A DNA stretch of 64,000 bases from Streptomyces decoyicus (GCF_019880305.1 NZ_CP082301.1:6386001-6450000); one strand, 5' to 3'; counted from the first letter of the stretch, positions 52,192-61,333 are shown. The notes: a model not told the origin generated them from the letters alone. Translations and numbers: made by a program.

Positions 52192-53196
52192 ATGGCGATA
52201 GACCTCACGGGCCGCCACTTCCTCAAGGAGCTGGACTTCAGCGCCGAGGAATTCCGCCGACTGATCGACCTGGCGGCGGAGCTGAAAGCGGCCAAGCGCG
52301 CCGGTACCGAGGTCCCTCGCCTCCAGGGCCGGAACATCGCCCTGATCTTCGAGAAGACCTCGACCCGGACCCGCTGCTCCTTCGAGGTCGCGGCCGCGGA
52401 CCAGGGCGCCTCGACCACCTACCTGGACCCGTCCGGCTCGCAGATCGGGCACAAGGAGTCGGTCAAGGACACCGCCAGGGTCCTGGGCCGGATGTTCGAC
52501 GGCATCGAATTCCGCGGCAGCCGGCAGTCCGACGTCGAGGAGCTCGCGGCCCACGCCGGCGTGCCCGTCTTCAACGGACTGACCGACGACTGGCATCCGA
52601 CCCAGATGCTCGCCGACGTGCTGACCATGATCGAGCACGGCCGGGGCCGCCCCCTGGCGGAGACCGCCTTCGCCTACCTCGGCGATGCCCGCAACAACAT
52701 GGGCAACTCCTACCTCGTCACCGGCGCCCTGCTCGGCATGGACGTACGGATCGTCGCGCCGAAGCAGCTGTGGCCCGAGGAGACGGTCGTCGCCCGGGCG
52801 CGGGAACTCGCCGGGACCAGTGGCGCTCGCATCATGCTCACCGAGGACGTCGCCGAGGGGGTGCGCGGCGCGGACTTCGTGACGACCGACGTGTGGGTCT
52901 CCATGGGCGAGCCCAAGGAGGTGTGGGACGAGCGGATCGCGCTGCTCGCCCCGTACGCGGTCACGATGGACGTGCTGCGCGCCACCGGGAAGCCGGAGGT
53001 GAAGTTCCTGCACTGCCTGCCCGCTTACCACGACCTCGGCACGGCGGTCGGCCGGGAGATCCACGCCCGGCACGGGCTGTCGTCCCTGGAGGTCACCGAC
53101 GAGGTCTTCGAGTCCGCGCACTCCGTCGTCTTCGACGAGGCGGAGAACCGGATGCACACCATCAAGGCGGTGCTGGTCGCGACGCTCGCCCGGTGA
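52192..53196 (+). CDS. argF: Ornithine carbamoyltransferase
   Basis: Catalyses ornithine + carbamoyl phosphate to citrulline, or the reverse in arginine fermentation. The 334-residue enzyme has the carbamoyl-phosphate loop STRTRCSFEV, DDWHPTQMLAD, the ornithine-binding DVWVSMGE and HCLPAYHD motifs. ATG 52192 follows CAGGAG. Adjacent to arcA, so it may serve as catabolic arcB; a candidate ArgR site upstream would instead fit biosynthetic control. The name argF/arcB cannot be separated by sequence alone. Confidence 0.93.
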   Translation: MAIDLTGRHFLKELDFSAEEFRRLIDLAAELKAAKRAGTEVPRLQGRNIALIFEKTSTRTRCSFEVAAADQGASTTYLDPSGSQIGHKESVKDTARVLGRMFDGIEFRGSRQSDVEELAAHAGVPVFNGLTDDWHPTQMLADVLTMIEHGRGRPLAETAFAYLGDARNNMGNSYLVTGALLGMDVRIVAPKQLWPEETVVARARELAGTSGARIMLTEDVAEGVRGADFVTTDVWVSMGEPKEVWDERIALLAPYAVTMDVLRATGKPEVKFLHCLPAYHDLGTAVGREIHARHGLSSLEVTDEVFESAHSVVFDEAENRMHTIKAVLVATLAR

Positions 53197-53333
53197 GGGC
53201 GGCGGCCAGGCCACGGCCCCGGCGGACCTGAGGGCCCACCGGCCTGTGCGCACACCGTAGGAAACATCACACTGCATAGCCATACGGACATTTGGTCGAT
53301 CATGCAGGTCAAGCGGTTACCATCGAATCGCTC

Positions 53334-53365
53334 GCGGGGCCCGGACCCATCGGTCCGGGCCCCGC
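53334..53365. terminator. 14-bp perfect hairpin
   Basis: GCGGGGCCCGGACC (53334-53347) and GGTCCGGGCCCCGC (53352-53365) form a 14-bp stem with a 4-nt loop, 140 nt after the ornithine carbamoyltransferase stop and 60 nt before the permease start. Terminator, or possible attenuator of the permease gene. Confidence 0.8.
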
Positions 53366-53424
53366 TCCGTGTGCGGGCCCACCCCTTGCCCCACGCATCG
53401 CACCACCAGAGAGAGAACCACCTC

Positions 53425-54963
53425 ATGCGCCTGTCCGTGTCCCGCCACCGCACCAAGGAGGCGCGGCCCGCCGCACCTCTTGCAGGTCCGTCCGGGCTGC
53501 GCATCAAGTCCCCCGATGTCCTCGTCGCCGAATCGGGCGCGGACCTCGAAGGCAACGGCCTCCGGCGCAGCATGGGGCTCTTCCAGCTCGTCTGCTTCGG
53601 CATCGGAGCCATCGTCGGCACCGGCATCTTCGTCGGCCTGTCCGACACCGTCGCCGAGGCCGGTCCCGCCGTCCTCGTCTCCTTCGTGCTGGCGGCCGTG
53701 ACCTGCGTCTTCACCGCCTTCTCCTTCGCGGAGCTGGGCGGCGCGATACCGGTGTCGGGCAGCTCGTACTCCTACGCCTACGCCACCCTCGGCGAGCGCA
53801 CCGCCTTCCTCGTCGGCTGGTGCCTGCTGCTCGAATACGGCATCTCGGTCTCGGCCGTCGCCGTCGGCTGGGGCCAGTACCTCAATGAACTGCTCGGCAG
53901 CCTGACCGGCTGGCAGCTGCCAGCCGCGCTCTCCGCCCCGCCCGGAGACGGCGGCATCGTCAACATCCCGGCCGTGGTCGTGATGCTGCTCGCCGCCCTG
54001 CTGCTCGTCCGCGGCATCCGGGAGAGCGCCCGCGCGACGGCCGCGATGGCCGTCCTGAAGCTCGCGGTCCTGGTCCTGTTCTGTGCGATCGGCCTCAGCG
54101 CCTTCCGGGCGGGCAACCTCTCGCCGTTCGCCCCGGAGAGCATCGCCGGCATCACCTCCGGCGCCTCGGTCGCGTTCTTCTCGTACATCGGCTTCGACGC
54201 CATCACCACGGCCGGCGAGGAGGTCAGGAACCCGCGCCGCAACATCCCCATCGCGATCATGGTCTGCATCGGCCTGGTCACCGTCCTGTACTGCCTGGTC
54301 GCCCTGTCCGCCATCGGCGCGCTCTCCTCCGACCAGGTCGCCGGCCGCCCCGCCGCGCTGTCGCTGATCGTCAACTCCGTCACCCACTCGACGCTCGGCG
54401 GCGGAGTGATCGCGTTCGGTGCCGTCGTCGCCATCGCCTCGGTCGTCCTCGCGGTCATGTACGGCCAGACCCGCATCCTGATGTCGATGTCGCGGGACGG
54501 TCTGATCCCGCGGATCTTCGAGCGGATCTCGTCCCGTACCTCCACCCCCGTCGCCAACACCTGGATCGTCACGGCCGTCTTCGCCGTGCCGGCCGCGGTC
54601 GTCCCGCTCGACGCGGTGATGAATCTGTCGACCATCGGGACGCTGGCGGTCATGGTCGCGGTCAACCTCAGTGTGATGGTGCTCCGCCGCACCCGCCCCG
54701 AGCTGCCGCGCCGCTTCCGCGTCCCGCTCTTCCCGGCCAGCCCGGTCCTCGGTATCGGCTTCTGCCTCTATCTGATGTACGGGACGGGCCCGGCGACCTG
54801 GCTCCAGTTCGCCGGGTTCCTGGTGGTGGGCGCGCTGGTCTACGCCTGCTACGGGCGCCGCCGCTCGCGGCTCGGGACCGCCCCGCAACAGCCCGCGGAC
54901 GAGGCCGGCGAGGCTGCCGCCGACGTCAGTGCCGGCGTGGGCGCTCCTGTTCGGGGAGCGTGA
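53425..54963 (+). CDS. APC-family amino acid permease
   Basis: A 512-residue transporter with about twelve helices, of the cationic amino acid (CAT) type: FQLVCFGIGAIVGTGIFVGL (helix 1, the GAxxGTGIF substrate motif), SFAELGGAIPVSGSSYSYAY, FFSYIGFDAITTAGEEVRNP and the QTRILMSMSRDGL segment. ATG 53425 lies after GAGAGAACC. The nearby arginine deiminase and ornithine carbamoyltransferase genes make arginine or ornithine a reasonable substrate; inference. The last 38 nt overlap the convergent HATPase gene. Confidence 0.9.
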   Translation: MRLSVSRHRTKEARPAAPLAGPSGLRIKSPDVLVAESGADLEGNGLRRSMGLFQLVCFGIGAIVGTGIFVGLSDTVAEAGPAVLVSFVLAAVTCVFTAFSFAELGGAIPVSGSSYSYAYATLGERTAFLVGWCLLLEYGISVSAVAVGWGQYLNELLGSLTGWQLPAALSAPPGDGGIVNIPAVVVMLLAALLLVRGIRESARATAAMAVLKLAVLVLFCAIGLSAFRAGNLSPFAPESIAGITSGASVAFFSYIGFDAITTAGEEVRNPRRNIPIAIMVCIGLVTVLYCLVALSAIGALSSDQVAGRPAALSLIVNSVTHSTLGGGVIAFGAVVAIASVVLAVMYGQTRILMSMSRDGLIPRIFERISSRTSTPVANTWIVTAVFAVPAAVVPLDAVMNLSTIGTLAVMVAVNLSVMVLRRTRPELPRRFRVPLFPASPVLGIGFCLYLMYGTGPATWLQFAGFLVVGALVYACYGRRRSRLGTAPQQPADEAGEAAADVSAGVGAPVRGA

Positions 54964-55807
54964 ACCAGACGGCCTTGCCGCGCGGTGTGGGGCGGCATCC
55001 GGAAGCGGAGCTGAGGGACCGGACCAGCAGCAGGCCACGGCCGTCGCGTCCCTGGTCAGGGCAGCTCCGGGTGGTGCCGTCGATGCGGTACGTGTCGGGG
55101 GTGCGGTCGGGTTCGGTGGCTGTGGGTGGGCCAGTGGCTGCGGCTGCGGCTGCGGCTGCGTCGGCATCGGTGTCGGCATCGGTGTCCGCGTAGCCATCGG
55201 CGTCGTCGGTCGCGTCGTTGCCCTCGCTGCTCTGCCCGGCAGGGTCACTGCCGTCCGTGCCCTCGCCGTGCCCCGTCCGCCCTTCGCCCTCCGTCCGCTG
55301 CATCGGGAGGTGGCCGTCTCCGGCGGGGTGGCCGTCCGCCTCGGGGTGCCCGTCCGTCGTGCGCCGACCGTCCGCCGTGCCGTGACCCGCCGCCGTGCCG
55401 TGACCGTCCGCCGCTCGGCCCGGTGCCGGGTCGGACGGTGCCCCCACCAGCACAGGAACGTCCAGGTCCGCCGGGGGCAGCGGGTCGCCGAGCCCCTGGA
55501 CGAGCACCGGATCGCCGTCGTGCACCTCGATCCGGCAGCCGCCCGGCCGCAGCTCCACCACCAGCTCGATGGGGCCGGTGTCGCGGGTGTGCCTGAGGGC
55601 ATTGGTGACCAGCTCGGCGGTCAGCAGCTGAGCGGTGGTGCGGTCGGCCGTGGCCCGGAGGTCCTGCATGGCGGTTCTGACCATCGCACGGGCGATGGGG
55701 GCCGCGGTCGCGCCGCGCGGCAGCGAGAGGCGCCAGATCGAGGGCGCGGGCGGTTCCAGCATGCGCTGTGCGTTCCGTTCGCAAAAGGCCAGGTCGGGTA
55801 CGTCCAC
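54926..55807 (-). CDS. HATPase_c_2 regulator with long low-complexity insertion
   Basis: A 293-residue ATP-binding protein of the anti-sigma/BldG-partner type. The N-box is in AELVTNALRHTRDTG (about 64-78), and the final ATP-lid part is GRGLLLVRSLSSASGCRPTP and GKAVWFTL (251-289). Between them, residues about 125-245 are disordered Asp/Gly/Ala/His/Thr-rich sequence (GHGTAAGHGTADG, DADTDADAAAAAA), which roughly doubles the normal length of 140-150. The GTG start is at 55807. It overlaps the permease gene end-to-end by 38 nt. Confidence 0.78.
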   Translation of the reverse strand: MDVPDLAFCERNAQRMLEPPAPSIWRLSLPRGATAAPIARAMVRTAMQDLRATADRTTAQLLTAELVTNALRHTRDTGPIELVVELRPGGCRIEVHDGDPVLVQGLGDPLPPADLDVPVLVGAPSDPAPGRAADGHGTAAGHGTADGRRTTDGHPEADGHPAGDGHLPMQRTEGEGRTGHGEGTDGSDPAGQSSEGNDATDDADGYADTDADTDADAAAAAAAATGPPTATEPDRTPDTYRIDGTTRSCPDQGRDGRGLLLVRSLSSASGCRPTPRGKAVWFTLPEQERPRRH

Positions 55808-56144
55808 GGTAGGAAGCGCGGGGGTGGGCGGAGCAGGGGCGAGCGACCGCGAAGCGCATGACCTAAGTCATACGGCGGCCGGGACCTTGGTCCGGCCGCG
55901 CCCCTCACGCCCCGCGGTCCCTCCCCACCCGCCGCCTCCGCACATCCCACCGCCGGCCGCCCGACCCTTCCCACCTCTCCCACCTCTCCCACTCCCTCCC
56001 GCCGCCTCCCACGCCGCGCCGCTATCGCGTCCTCGTGACGACAGTCATGAACCAGTGATAACTTCGACAGGGCACAAGGCATAAGGCACATGGCATCCGG
56101 AAGAGCATCCACCGGCCGGTCGGCCAAAGGGGGCAGGCAGCCCG
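55808..56144. other. 337-nt intergenic region with pyrimidine tract
   Basis: No gene seen. A long CCCACCTCTCCCACTCCCTC-type pyrimidine stretch lies at about 55915-56015, followed by an AT-richer part (56045-56095) containing AAGGCATAAGGCACATGGCA repeats. This probably holds the promoter of the enoyl-CoA hydratase gene. Confidence 0.5.
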
Positions 56145-56972
56145 ATGAGCCCGTTCGCAGGATCAGCCCGCAGTACAGACGCCTGGAAACACATCCGCGT
56201 GACCAGGAAGGACGGGATCGCCACCGTCACCCTGGCGCGCCCCGACAAGCTCAATGCGCTCACCTTCGAGGCCTACGCCGACCTCCGTGACCTGCTCGCG
56301 GAGCTGTCCAGGGAGCGTTCCGTGCGTGCCCTGGTGCTGGCGGGGGAGGGGCGCGGATTCTGCTCCGGCGGCGATGTCGAGGAGATCATCGGCGCCACCC
56401 TGGGGATGGACACCGCGCAGCTGCTGGACTTCAACCGGATGACCGGCCAGGTCGTACGGGCGGTGCGGGAGTGCCCGTTCCCGGTGATCGCGGCCGTGCA
56501 CGGTGTCGCGGCCGGAGCGGGCGCGGTGCTCGCGCTGGCCGCCGACTTCCGCGTCGCCGACCCGTCCGCCCGTTTCGCCTTCCTCTTCACCAAGGTCGGC
56601 CTCTCCGGGGGCGACATGGGCGCGGCCTATCTGCTGCCCCGCGTCATCGGCCTCGGTCACGCCACCCGGCTGCTGATGCTCGGCGACGCGGTCCGGGCGC
56701 CGGAGGCCGAACGGCTCGGTCTGATCAGCGAGTTGGCCGACGAGGGGCGGGCCGACGAGGCGGCCGCGGCGCTCGCCCGGAGGCTCGCCGAGGGGCCCGC
56801 GCTGGCGCACGCCCAGACCAAGGCGCTGCTCACCGCCGAGCTCGACATGCCGCTGGCCGCCGCCGTGGAGATGGATGCCGCCACCCAGGCGCTGCTGATG
56901 AACAGCGCCGACTACGAAGAATTCCATGCCGCCTTCACGGAGAAGCGGACGCCCAAGTGGCAGGGGAAATAG
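56145..56972 (+). CDS. Enoyl-CoA hydratase/isomerase (crotonase) family
   Basis: A 275-residue crotonase-fold protein. Characteristic parts are RPDKLNALTFEAYADLRDLL, the CoA oxyanion region GEGRGFCSGGDVEEIIG, and AAVHGVAAGAGAVLALAADF with FTKVGLSGGDMGAAYLLPR supplying the second oxyanion and acid region. Probably hydrates or opens a CoA thioester produced by the adjacent aryl-CoA enzyme; the pair are 2 nt apart and surely co-transcribed. Confidence 0.9.
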   Translation: MSPFAGSARSTDAWKHIRVTRKDGIATVTLARPDKLNALTFEAYADLRDLLAELSRERSVRALVLAGEGRGFCSGGDVEEIIGATLGMDTAQLLDFNRMTGQVVRAVRECPFPVIAAVHGVAAGAGAVLALAADFRVADPSARFAFLFTKVGLSGGDMGAAYLLPRVIGLGHATRLLMLGDAVRAPEAERLGLISELADEGRADEAAAALARRLAEGPALAHAQTKALLTAELDMPLAAAVEMDAATQALLMNSADYEEFHAAFTEKRTPKWQGK

Positions 56973-56974
56973 CC

Positions 56975-59302
56975 ATGAGGGTCGCCGTCATCGGTGGGGG
57001 GCCGGGCGGCCTGTACGCCGCTGTGCTGCTCAAACGCCTCGACCCCACCCGAGAGATCACCGTCTGGGAGCGCAACGCGCCCGACGACACCTTCGGCTTC
57101 GGCGTCGTGCTCTCCGACGAGACCCTCGGCGGCATCGAGCACGCCGACCCGGAGGTCTACCGCGCCCTCCAGGCGGAGTTCGTCCGCTGGGACGACATCG
57201 ACATCGTGCACCGCGGCCGCACCCTGACCTCCGGCGGGCACGGCTTCGCGGCGCTCGGGCGGCGCCGGCTGCTGGCCGTACTGCACCAGCGCTGCCGCGA
57301 CCTCGGCATCGCACTGCGCTTCCGTACCGAGGCCCCGCCCGCCGCCGAACTGGCGCGCTCGTACGACCTGGTGATCGCGGCCGACGGGGTGCACAGCGCG
57401 ACCCGGACCGCCCATGCCGACGCCTTCCGCCCACGGCTGACCACCCATCGCTGCCGCTACATCTGGCTCGCCGCCGACTTCGCCCTCGACGCCTTCCGCT
57501 TCGAGATCGCCGAGACCGAGCACGGCGTCGTCCAGCTCCACGCCTACCCGTTCGCCGGCCCGTCGCCCGACCCTCACCCCGAGGCGCCGTCCTCCGGCGC
57601 GGAGGGGAGCCTCGGGGCCAGCACGGTCATCGTCGAGATGCGCGAGGAGGTCTGGCGCGCGGCCGGACTCGACCGCTGCGACGAGCGCGAATCGGCGGAA
57701 TGGTGCGCCAAGGTCTTCACGGACGCCCTGCGCGGCCGGTCCCTGCGCTCCAACAACTCCAGCTGGATCGCCTTCCGTACGGTCGTCAACGACCGCTGGT
57801 CGCACGGCAATACGGTGCTGCTCGGCGATGCCGCGCACACCGCGCACTTCTCCATCGGCTCCGGCACCAAGCTCGCCGTCGAGGACGCCCTGGCGCTCGC
57901 GGCCTGCCTTCAGGAGCAGCCCGACACCGCCAGTGCCCTGGCCGCGTACGAGGAGGAGCGCCGCCCGGTCGTGGCCTCCACCCAGCGCGCCGCCCGCGCC
58001 AGCCTCGCCTGGTTCGAGGAGCTGGCCACCTATCTCGACCAGCCGCCTCACCAGTTCGCCTTCAACCTCCTCACCCGCAGCCGCCGGGTCACCCACGACA
58101 ATCTCCGGCTGCGCGACCCCGGATTCGTCGACGCCGTCGAGGCCGAGGCGGGCACCCCGCCCGCCACGCCTCCCATGTTCACGCCGTTCCGGCTGGGCGG
58201 GTTGACGCTGCGCAACCGCGTCGTGGTCTCCCCGATGGACATGTACTCCGCCGCCGACGGCGACGGCACCCCCGGCGACTTCCACCTCGTCCACCTCGGT
58301 GCCCGCGCGCTGGGCGGCGCCGGACTGGTGATGACGGAGATGGTGTGCGTCAGCCCCGAGGGCCGGATCACACCGGGCTGTACGGGGCTGTATGCGCCGG
58401 AGCACGAGACGGCCTGGCGCCGGGTCACCGACTTCGTCCACACCTCCGCACCCGGCACCGCCATCGGCGTCCAGCTCGGGCACTCCGGCCGCAAGGGCTC
58501 GACCCGGCTCATGTGGGAGGGCATCGACCAGCCGCTCCCGGACGGCAACTGGCCGGTCGTGGCGCCGTCCGCGCTGCCCTACCGCCCCGGCGTCAACCAG
58601 GTCCCGCACGCGCTGGACGAAGCCGGGCTCGCCGCCGTACGCGAGCAGTTCGTCCGCTCCGCCGAGTCCGCCGCGCGGGCCGGCTTCGACCTTCTCGAAC
58701 TCCACTGCGCCCACGGCTATCTGCTCTCCGGATTCCTCTCGCCGCTCACCAACCAGCGCACCGATGGCTACGGCGGCGACCTCACCGGCCGGCTGCGTTT
58801 CCCGCTGGAGGTCTTCGACGCGGTCCGCGCCGTCTGGCCGGCCGGGCGCCCGATGACGGTCCGTATCTCCGCGACCGACTGGGCGGACGGCGGCACCACC
58901 GCGGACGACGCGGTGGCGATGGCACGGGCCTTCGCCGCGCACGGCGCCGACGCCATCGACGTCTCCACCGGACAGGTCGTCACCGACGAACGCCCCGACT
59001 ACGGCCGCTCGTACCAGACCCCGTTCGCCGACCGTATCCGCAACGCCCTCGGCGTGCCGGTCATCGCGGTCGGCGCCATCTCCTCCTGGGACGACGTCAA
59101 CTCCCTGGTGCTGGCCGGGCGCACGGACCTGTGCGCGCTGGCCAGACCGCATCTGTACGACCCGCACTGGACGCTGCACGCCGCCGCGGAGCAGGGGTAC
59201 GCCGGGCCGGGCGCCCCCTGGCCGCTGCCCTATCAGGCGGGCAGCCGTACCCCGCCGACCGGACGCACCGACGCGCCGAAGCCCCGCCTCACGCTGCGGT
59301 GA
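56975..59302 (+). CDS. Bifunctional aryl-CoA monooxygenase / OYE-type reductase (salicylyl-CoA 5-hydroxylase-like)
   Basis: A 775-residue fusion. Residues 1-390 are an FAD monooxygenase: VIGGGPGGLYAAVLLKRLDP, a DG motif region AADGVHSATRT, and GDAAHTAHFSIGSGTKLAVE. Residues 400-775 are an Old-Yellow-Enzyme-type FMN reductase: TPFRLGGLTLRNRVVVSPMD, GHSGRKGS, HGYLLSGFLSPLTNQRTDGY, and ARPHLYDP. This arrangement occurs in SdgC (salicylyl-CoA 5-hydroxylase of Streptomyces) and 2-aminobenzoyl-CoA monooxygenase/reductase. The substrate is therefore salicylyl-CoA or anthraniloyl-CoA; the needed CoA ligase is not in the window downstream. Confidence 0.9.
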   Translation: MRVAVIGGGPGGLYAAVLLKRLDPTREITVWERNAPDDTFGFGVVLSDETLGGIEHADPEVYRALQAEFVRWDDIDIVHRGRTLTSGGHGFAALGRRRLLAVLHQRCRDLGIALRFRTEAPPAAELARSYDLVIAADGVHSATRTAHADAFRPRLTTHRCRYIWLAADFALDAFRFEIAETEHGVVQLHAYPFAGPSPDPHPEAPSSGAEGSLGASTVIVEMREEVWRAAGLDRCDERESAEWCAKVFTDALRGRSLRSNNSSWIAFRTVVNDRWSHGNTVLLGDAAHTAHFSIGSGTKLAVEDALALAACLQEQPDTASALAAYEEERRPVVASTQRAARASLAWFEELATYLDQPPHQFAFNLLTRSRRVTHDNLRLRDPGFVDAVEAEAGTPPATPPMFTPFRLGGLTLRNRVVVSPMDMYSAADGDGTPGDFHLVHLGARALGGAGLVMTEMVCVSPEGRITPGCTGLYAPEHETAWRRVTDFVHTSAPGTAIGVQLGHSGRKGSTRLMWEGIDQPLPDGNWPVVAPSALPYRPGVNQVPHALDEAGLAAVREQFVRSAESAARAGFDLLELHCAHGYLLSGFLSPLTNQRTDGYGGDLTGRLRFPLEVFDAVRAVWPAGRPMTVRISATDWADGGTTADDAVAMARAFAAHGADAIDVSTGQVVTDERPDYGRSYQTPFADRIRNALGVPVIAVGAISSWDDVNSLVLAGRTDLCALARPHLYDPHWTLHAAAEQGYAGPGAPWPLPYQAGSRTPPTGRTDAPKPRLTLR

Positions 59303-59479
59303 CGGGGAGGCACGGGCAGCGGGGCGGGGCCGTTCGAGGGCCGGCCCGGCAGGGTGGGGAGCGGGACGGCGCCAGGGGCCGGCAGGGAGCCGGACGGACC
59401 GGTGAGAGGGCTCCTCAGGCAACCGGCGGCCCGGGGGACGCGGCCGGTCAGGGAGCCGGCGGTCCGGCGAGGGGGCCGG

Positions 59480-60451
59480 TCAGGGCGTCGGTACGCAGGT
59501 GATCTGCGCCGAGATCACCGGCTTGCCGTGCTGTTCCACGGTGACCTCGACCTGCCGGCGGCCGTCGGTGCGGCCGGTGGTCCGCGCCTGCACCCAGGAA
59601 GGCGCGTCGAGTTCGGCGTACCGTTCGAAGGAGCAGTCGATCGACGCGGGCACGGTGAAGCCGGGCGTTGCCGCCTGCGCGGCCTGCCGGGCGGCCTCGA
59701 TCATCAGCATGCCGGGCGCGTGGTCCACGGGGTGGTCGAAGAGCACCGGGTGCGAGGTGTCCACCCGCAGCTGCCAGCGGTCGGGGCGGTCGGTGGGGGA
59801 GAGCACCACATCGCGGTCGCGTTCCCGGGCGACCTGCTGCGGGGCGACGGCCTGCGGCACCGCCAGCTTCCGGGAGTTGGCGAGCGCCACATCGCTGTAT
59901 TCGCCGCGCAGCCGGCGGTAGACGGCCGGGCTGTGGCAGGAGTAGACGAGCGTCGCGGAGGCCAGGTCGGCGCCGTCGCACACGATCCGGAACTCCTGCC
60001 GGGCGCTGGCCAGCCGTTTGCCGCGGTGGACCATGTCGTGGTCGGTGATGTGCAGTTCGACCTCGGCCGGTTCCTCCGCGGTGCGCAGCGCCCGCGGCGC
60101 GAGGTCATAGCGGACCCGCTGCCAGATGATCGGGTGGTCGAGCGGCACATGGTGCACGACATGGCTCAGTAATATCCCGGCCTGCCGGATGGTCTCGATG
60201 ACTAACACGGGGTCGTGCAGGCCGTGGACCGGACCGTAGAAGGTGTGGGCGCGCGGCCATTGGGCGCTGACCACCCAGCCGTCGTCCGCGCGCCGCCAAT
60301 TGGTGAGGAACACCTCTGATATGGCGGTGCGGTGGACATACTCGCGCGGAACGGTCGTGGTGAGCTCCGACGGTCGGTTTCCGTCGCCGAACCGGCCTCC
60401 GGCATCGTGACACTGATCGCGCAAGTACGGCGTGAGCGTGGCGCTGGCCAT
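59480..60451 (-). CDS. afsA: AfsA-family gamma-butyrolactone synthase
   Basis: Makes the ester precursor of A-factor-type gamma-butyrolactone signals from a beta-ketoacyl donor and dihydroxyacetone phosphate. The 323-residue protein has the two AfsA hot-dog repeats: FLTNWRRADDGWVVSAQWPR, AHTFYGPVHGLHDPVLVIET, and DHAPGMLMIEAARQAAQAAT. ATG 60451 follows AGAAAGGAACACCT. An ARE-like operator lies about 80 nt upstream. Neighbouring TetR receptor genes complete a signalling set. The symbol is the family name; this is an orthologue or paralogue (scbA, farX, barX type). Confidence 0.92.
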   Translation of the reverse strand: MASATLTPYLRDQCHDAGGRFGDGNRPSELTTTVPREYVHRTAISEVFLTNWRRADDGWVVSAQWPRAHTFYGPVHGLHDPVLVIETIRQAGILLSHVVHHVPLDHPIIWQRVRYDLAPRALRTAEEPAEVELHITDHDMVHRGKRLASARQEFRIVCDGADLASATLVYSCHSPAVYRRLRGEYSDVALANSRKLAVPQAVAPQQVARERDRDVVLSPTDRPDRWQLRVDTSHPVLFDHPVDHAPGMLMIEAARQAAQAATPGFTVPASIDCSFERYAELDAPSWVQARTTGRTDGRRQVEVTVEQHGKPVISAQITCVPTP

Positions 60452-60520
60452 AGGTGTTCCTTTCTGCTGTGCAGGCTCGCAGCGCCCTGACGGGCTGAGC
60501 CTTGGTGACGGCCCCGTGGC

Positions 60521-60552
60521 AATTAAGATACGGACCATGTGGTTTGTTTTCC
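60521..60552 (-). promoter_or_regulatory. ARE-like gamma-butyrolactone receptor site 1 (before afsA)
   Basis: The sequence attaagatacggaccatgtg continuing gtttgttttc has the palindrome centre CC-ATG-(C/T)GG shared with the two sites at 61.3 and 63.2 kb. It lies 70-101 nt upstream of the afsA start. Confidence 0.6.
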
Positions 60553-60599
60553 AGCGTTCGGCGGGTGCCGTAGCTCCGTCAGGGCGGTGGGGGGAGGTG

Positions 60600-61217
60600 T
60601 CAGGCCGAGATCTTCACGCAGCGGCCGTGCGGGTCCAGATGACCCAGCGCGCCGGGTGAGGCCAGGCCCGGAAGGGTGTGCTTCCACAGGGCCGTGACGC
60701 GCTCCGGGAGATCGGCGCGGTTGGTCGCGGCCCGCGAGAACAACTGCACCCCCATGTAGGCGGCGACGAAGAACTCGGCCGCCCGGTCAGGCGCCACACC
60801 CGGCAGGAGTTCCCCGTTGTCCCGGGCCTCGGTGAACATCGTGGTGATGATGTCGGTCCAGGCCTGGTAGGGCACGAGCGGGTCCTCGCTGAAGGTCGTC
60901 TCGACCGCGATACGGGTGCCGGCCTGCAGTAATGGATCGCTGCGCAGGGCCAGCGCCACCTGGTGGGTGAAGTCGATGGCGTCCTGGAGCCGGGACTCGC
61001 TGACTTGCGGTAGGAACGGATCGGTCTGTTCCGTTATGACCGCGCGGGCCAGTGCGTCCTTGGACGTGAAGTGGAAGTACACGGCTCCCTTGGTGACCCC
61101 CGCGCGCTGGATGATCTCGGCCATCGTGGCGGCCTGGTACCCGCGGGTGCCGATGACATGAGCCGCTGCTTCGAGGACGGCACGTCGGGTGCGCACTGCG
61201 CGTTCCTGCTTGACCAC
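60600..61217 (-). CDS. TetR-family gamma-butyrolactone receptor (ArpA/ScbR-like)
   Basis: A 205-residue repressor. The N-terminal helix-turn-helix is ALEAAAHVIGTRGYQAATMA-like (VLEAAAHVIGTRGYQAATMA) with EIIQRAGVTKGAVYFHFTSK, the diagnostic AVYFHFxSK of butyrolactone receptors. The ligand domain keeps a Trp (YQAWTDIITTMF) that packs on the lactone in the family. It probably represses afsA and itself until the signal accumulates. GTG 61217 start; an ARE-like site lies about 90 nt upstream. Confidence 0.9.
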   Translation of the reverse strand: MVKQERAVRTRRAVLEAAAHVIGTRGYQAATMAEIIQRAGVTKGAVYFHFTSKDALARAVITEQTDPFLPQVSESRLQDAIDFTHQVALALRSDPLLQAGTRIAVETTFSEDPLVPYQAWTDIITTMFTEARDNGELLPGVAPDRAAEFFVAAYMGVQLFSRAATNRADLPERVTALWKHTLPGLASPGALGHLDPHGRCVKISA

Positions 61218-61302
61218 CGATCATCCTCCGTATGCTCTCTTGGAGTTGTTGTGCCTGAGTGCGACCCGCCGCCCGTGGCCGCGCAGTCTATTTCCGCATC
61301 AT

Positions 61303-61333
61303 AAAGAAGCCAACCATGCGGTATTGAATCTGT
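61303..61333. promoter_or_regulatory. ARE-like site 2 (between divergent receptor and MDR genes)
   Basis: The sequence aaagaagccaaccatgcggt continuing attgaatctg shares the CCAACCATGCGGT core with site 3. It lies between the receptor start (61217, minus) and the MDR oxidoreductase start (61423, plus), so one bound repressor could control both. Confidence 0.65.

Noticed and set aside
56912..59422. An 836-codon minus-strand frame opposite the aryl-CoA enzyme
   Set aside because: Shadow frame; the plus strand has two conserved enzyme domains with intact motifs.
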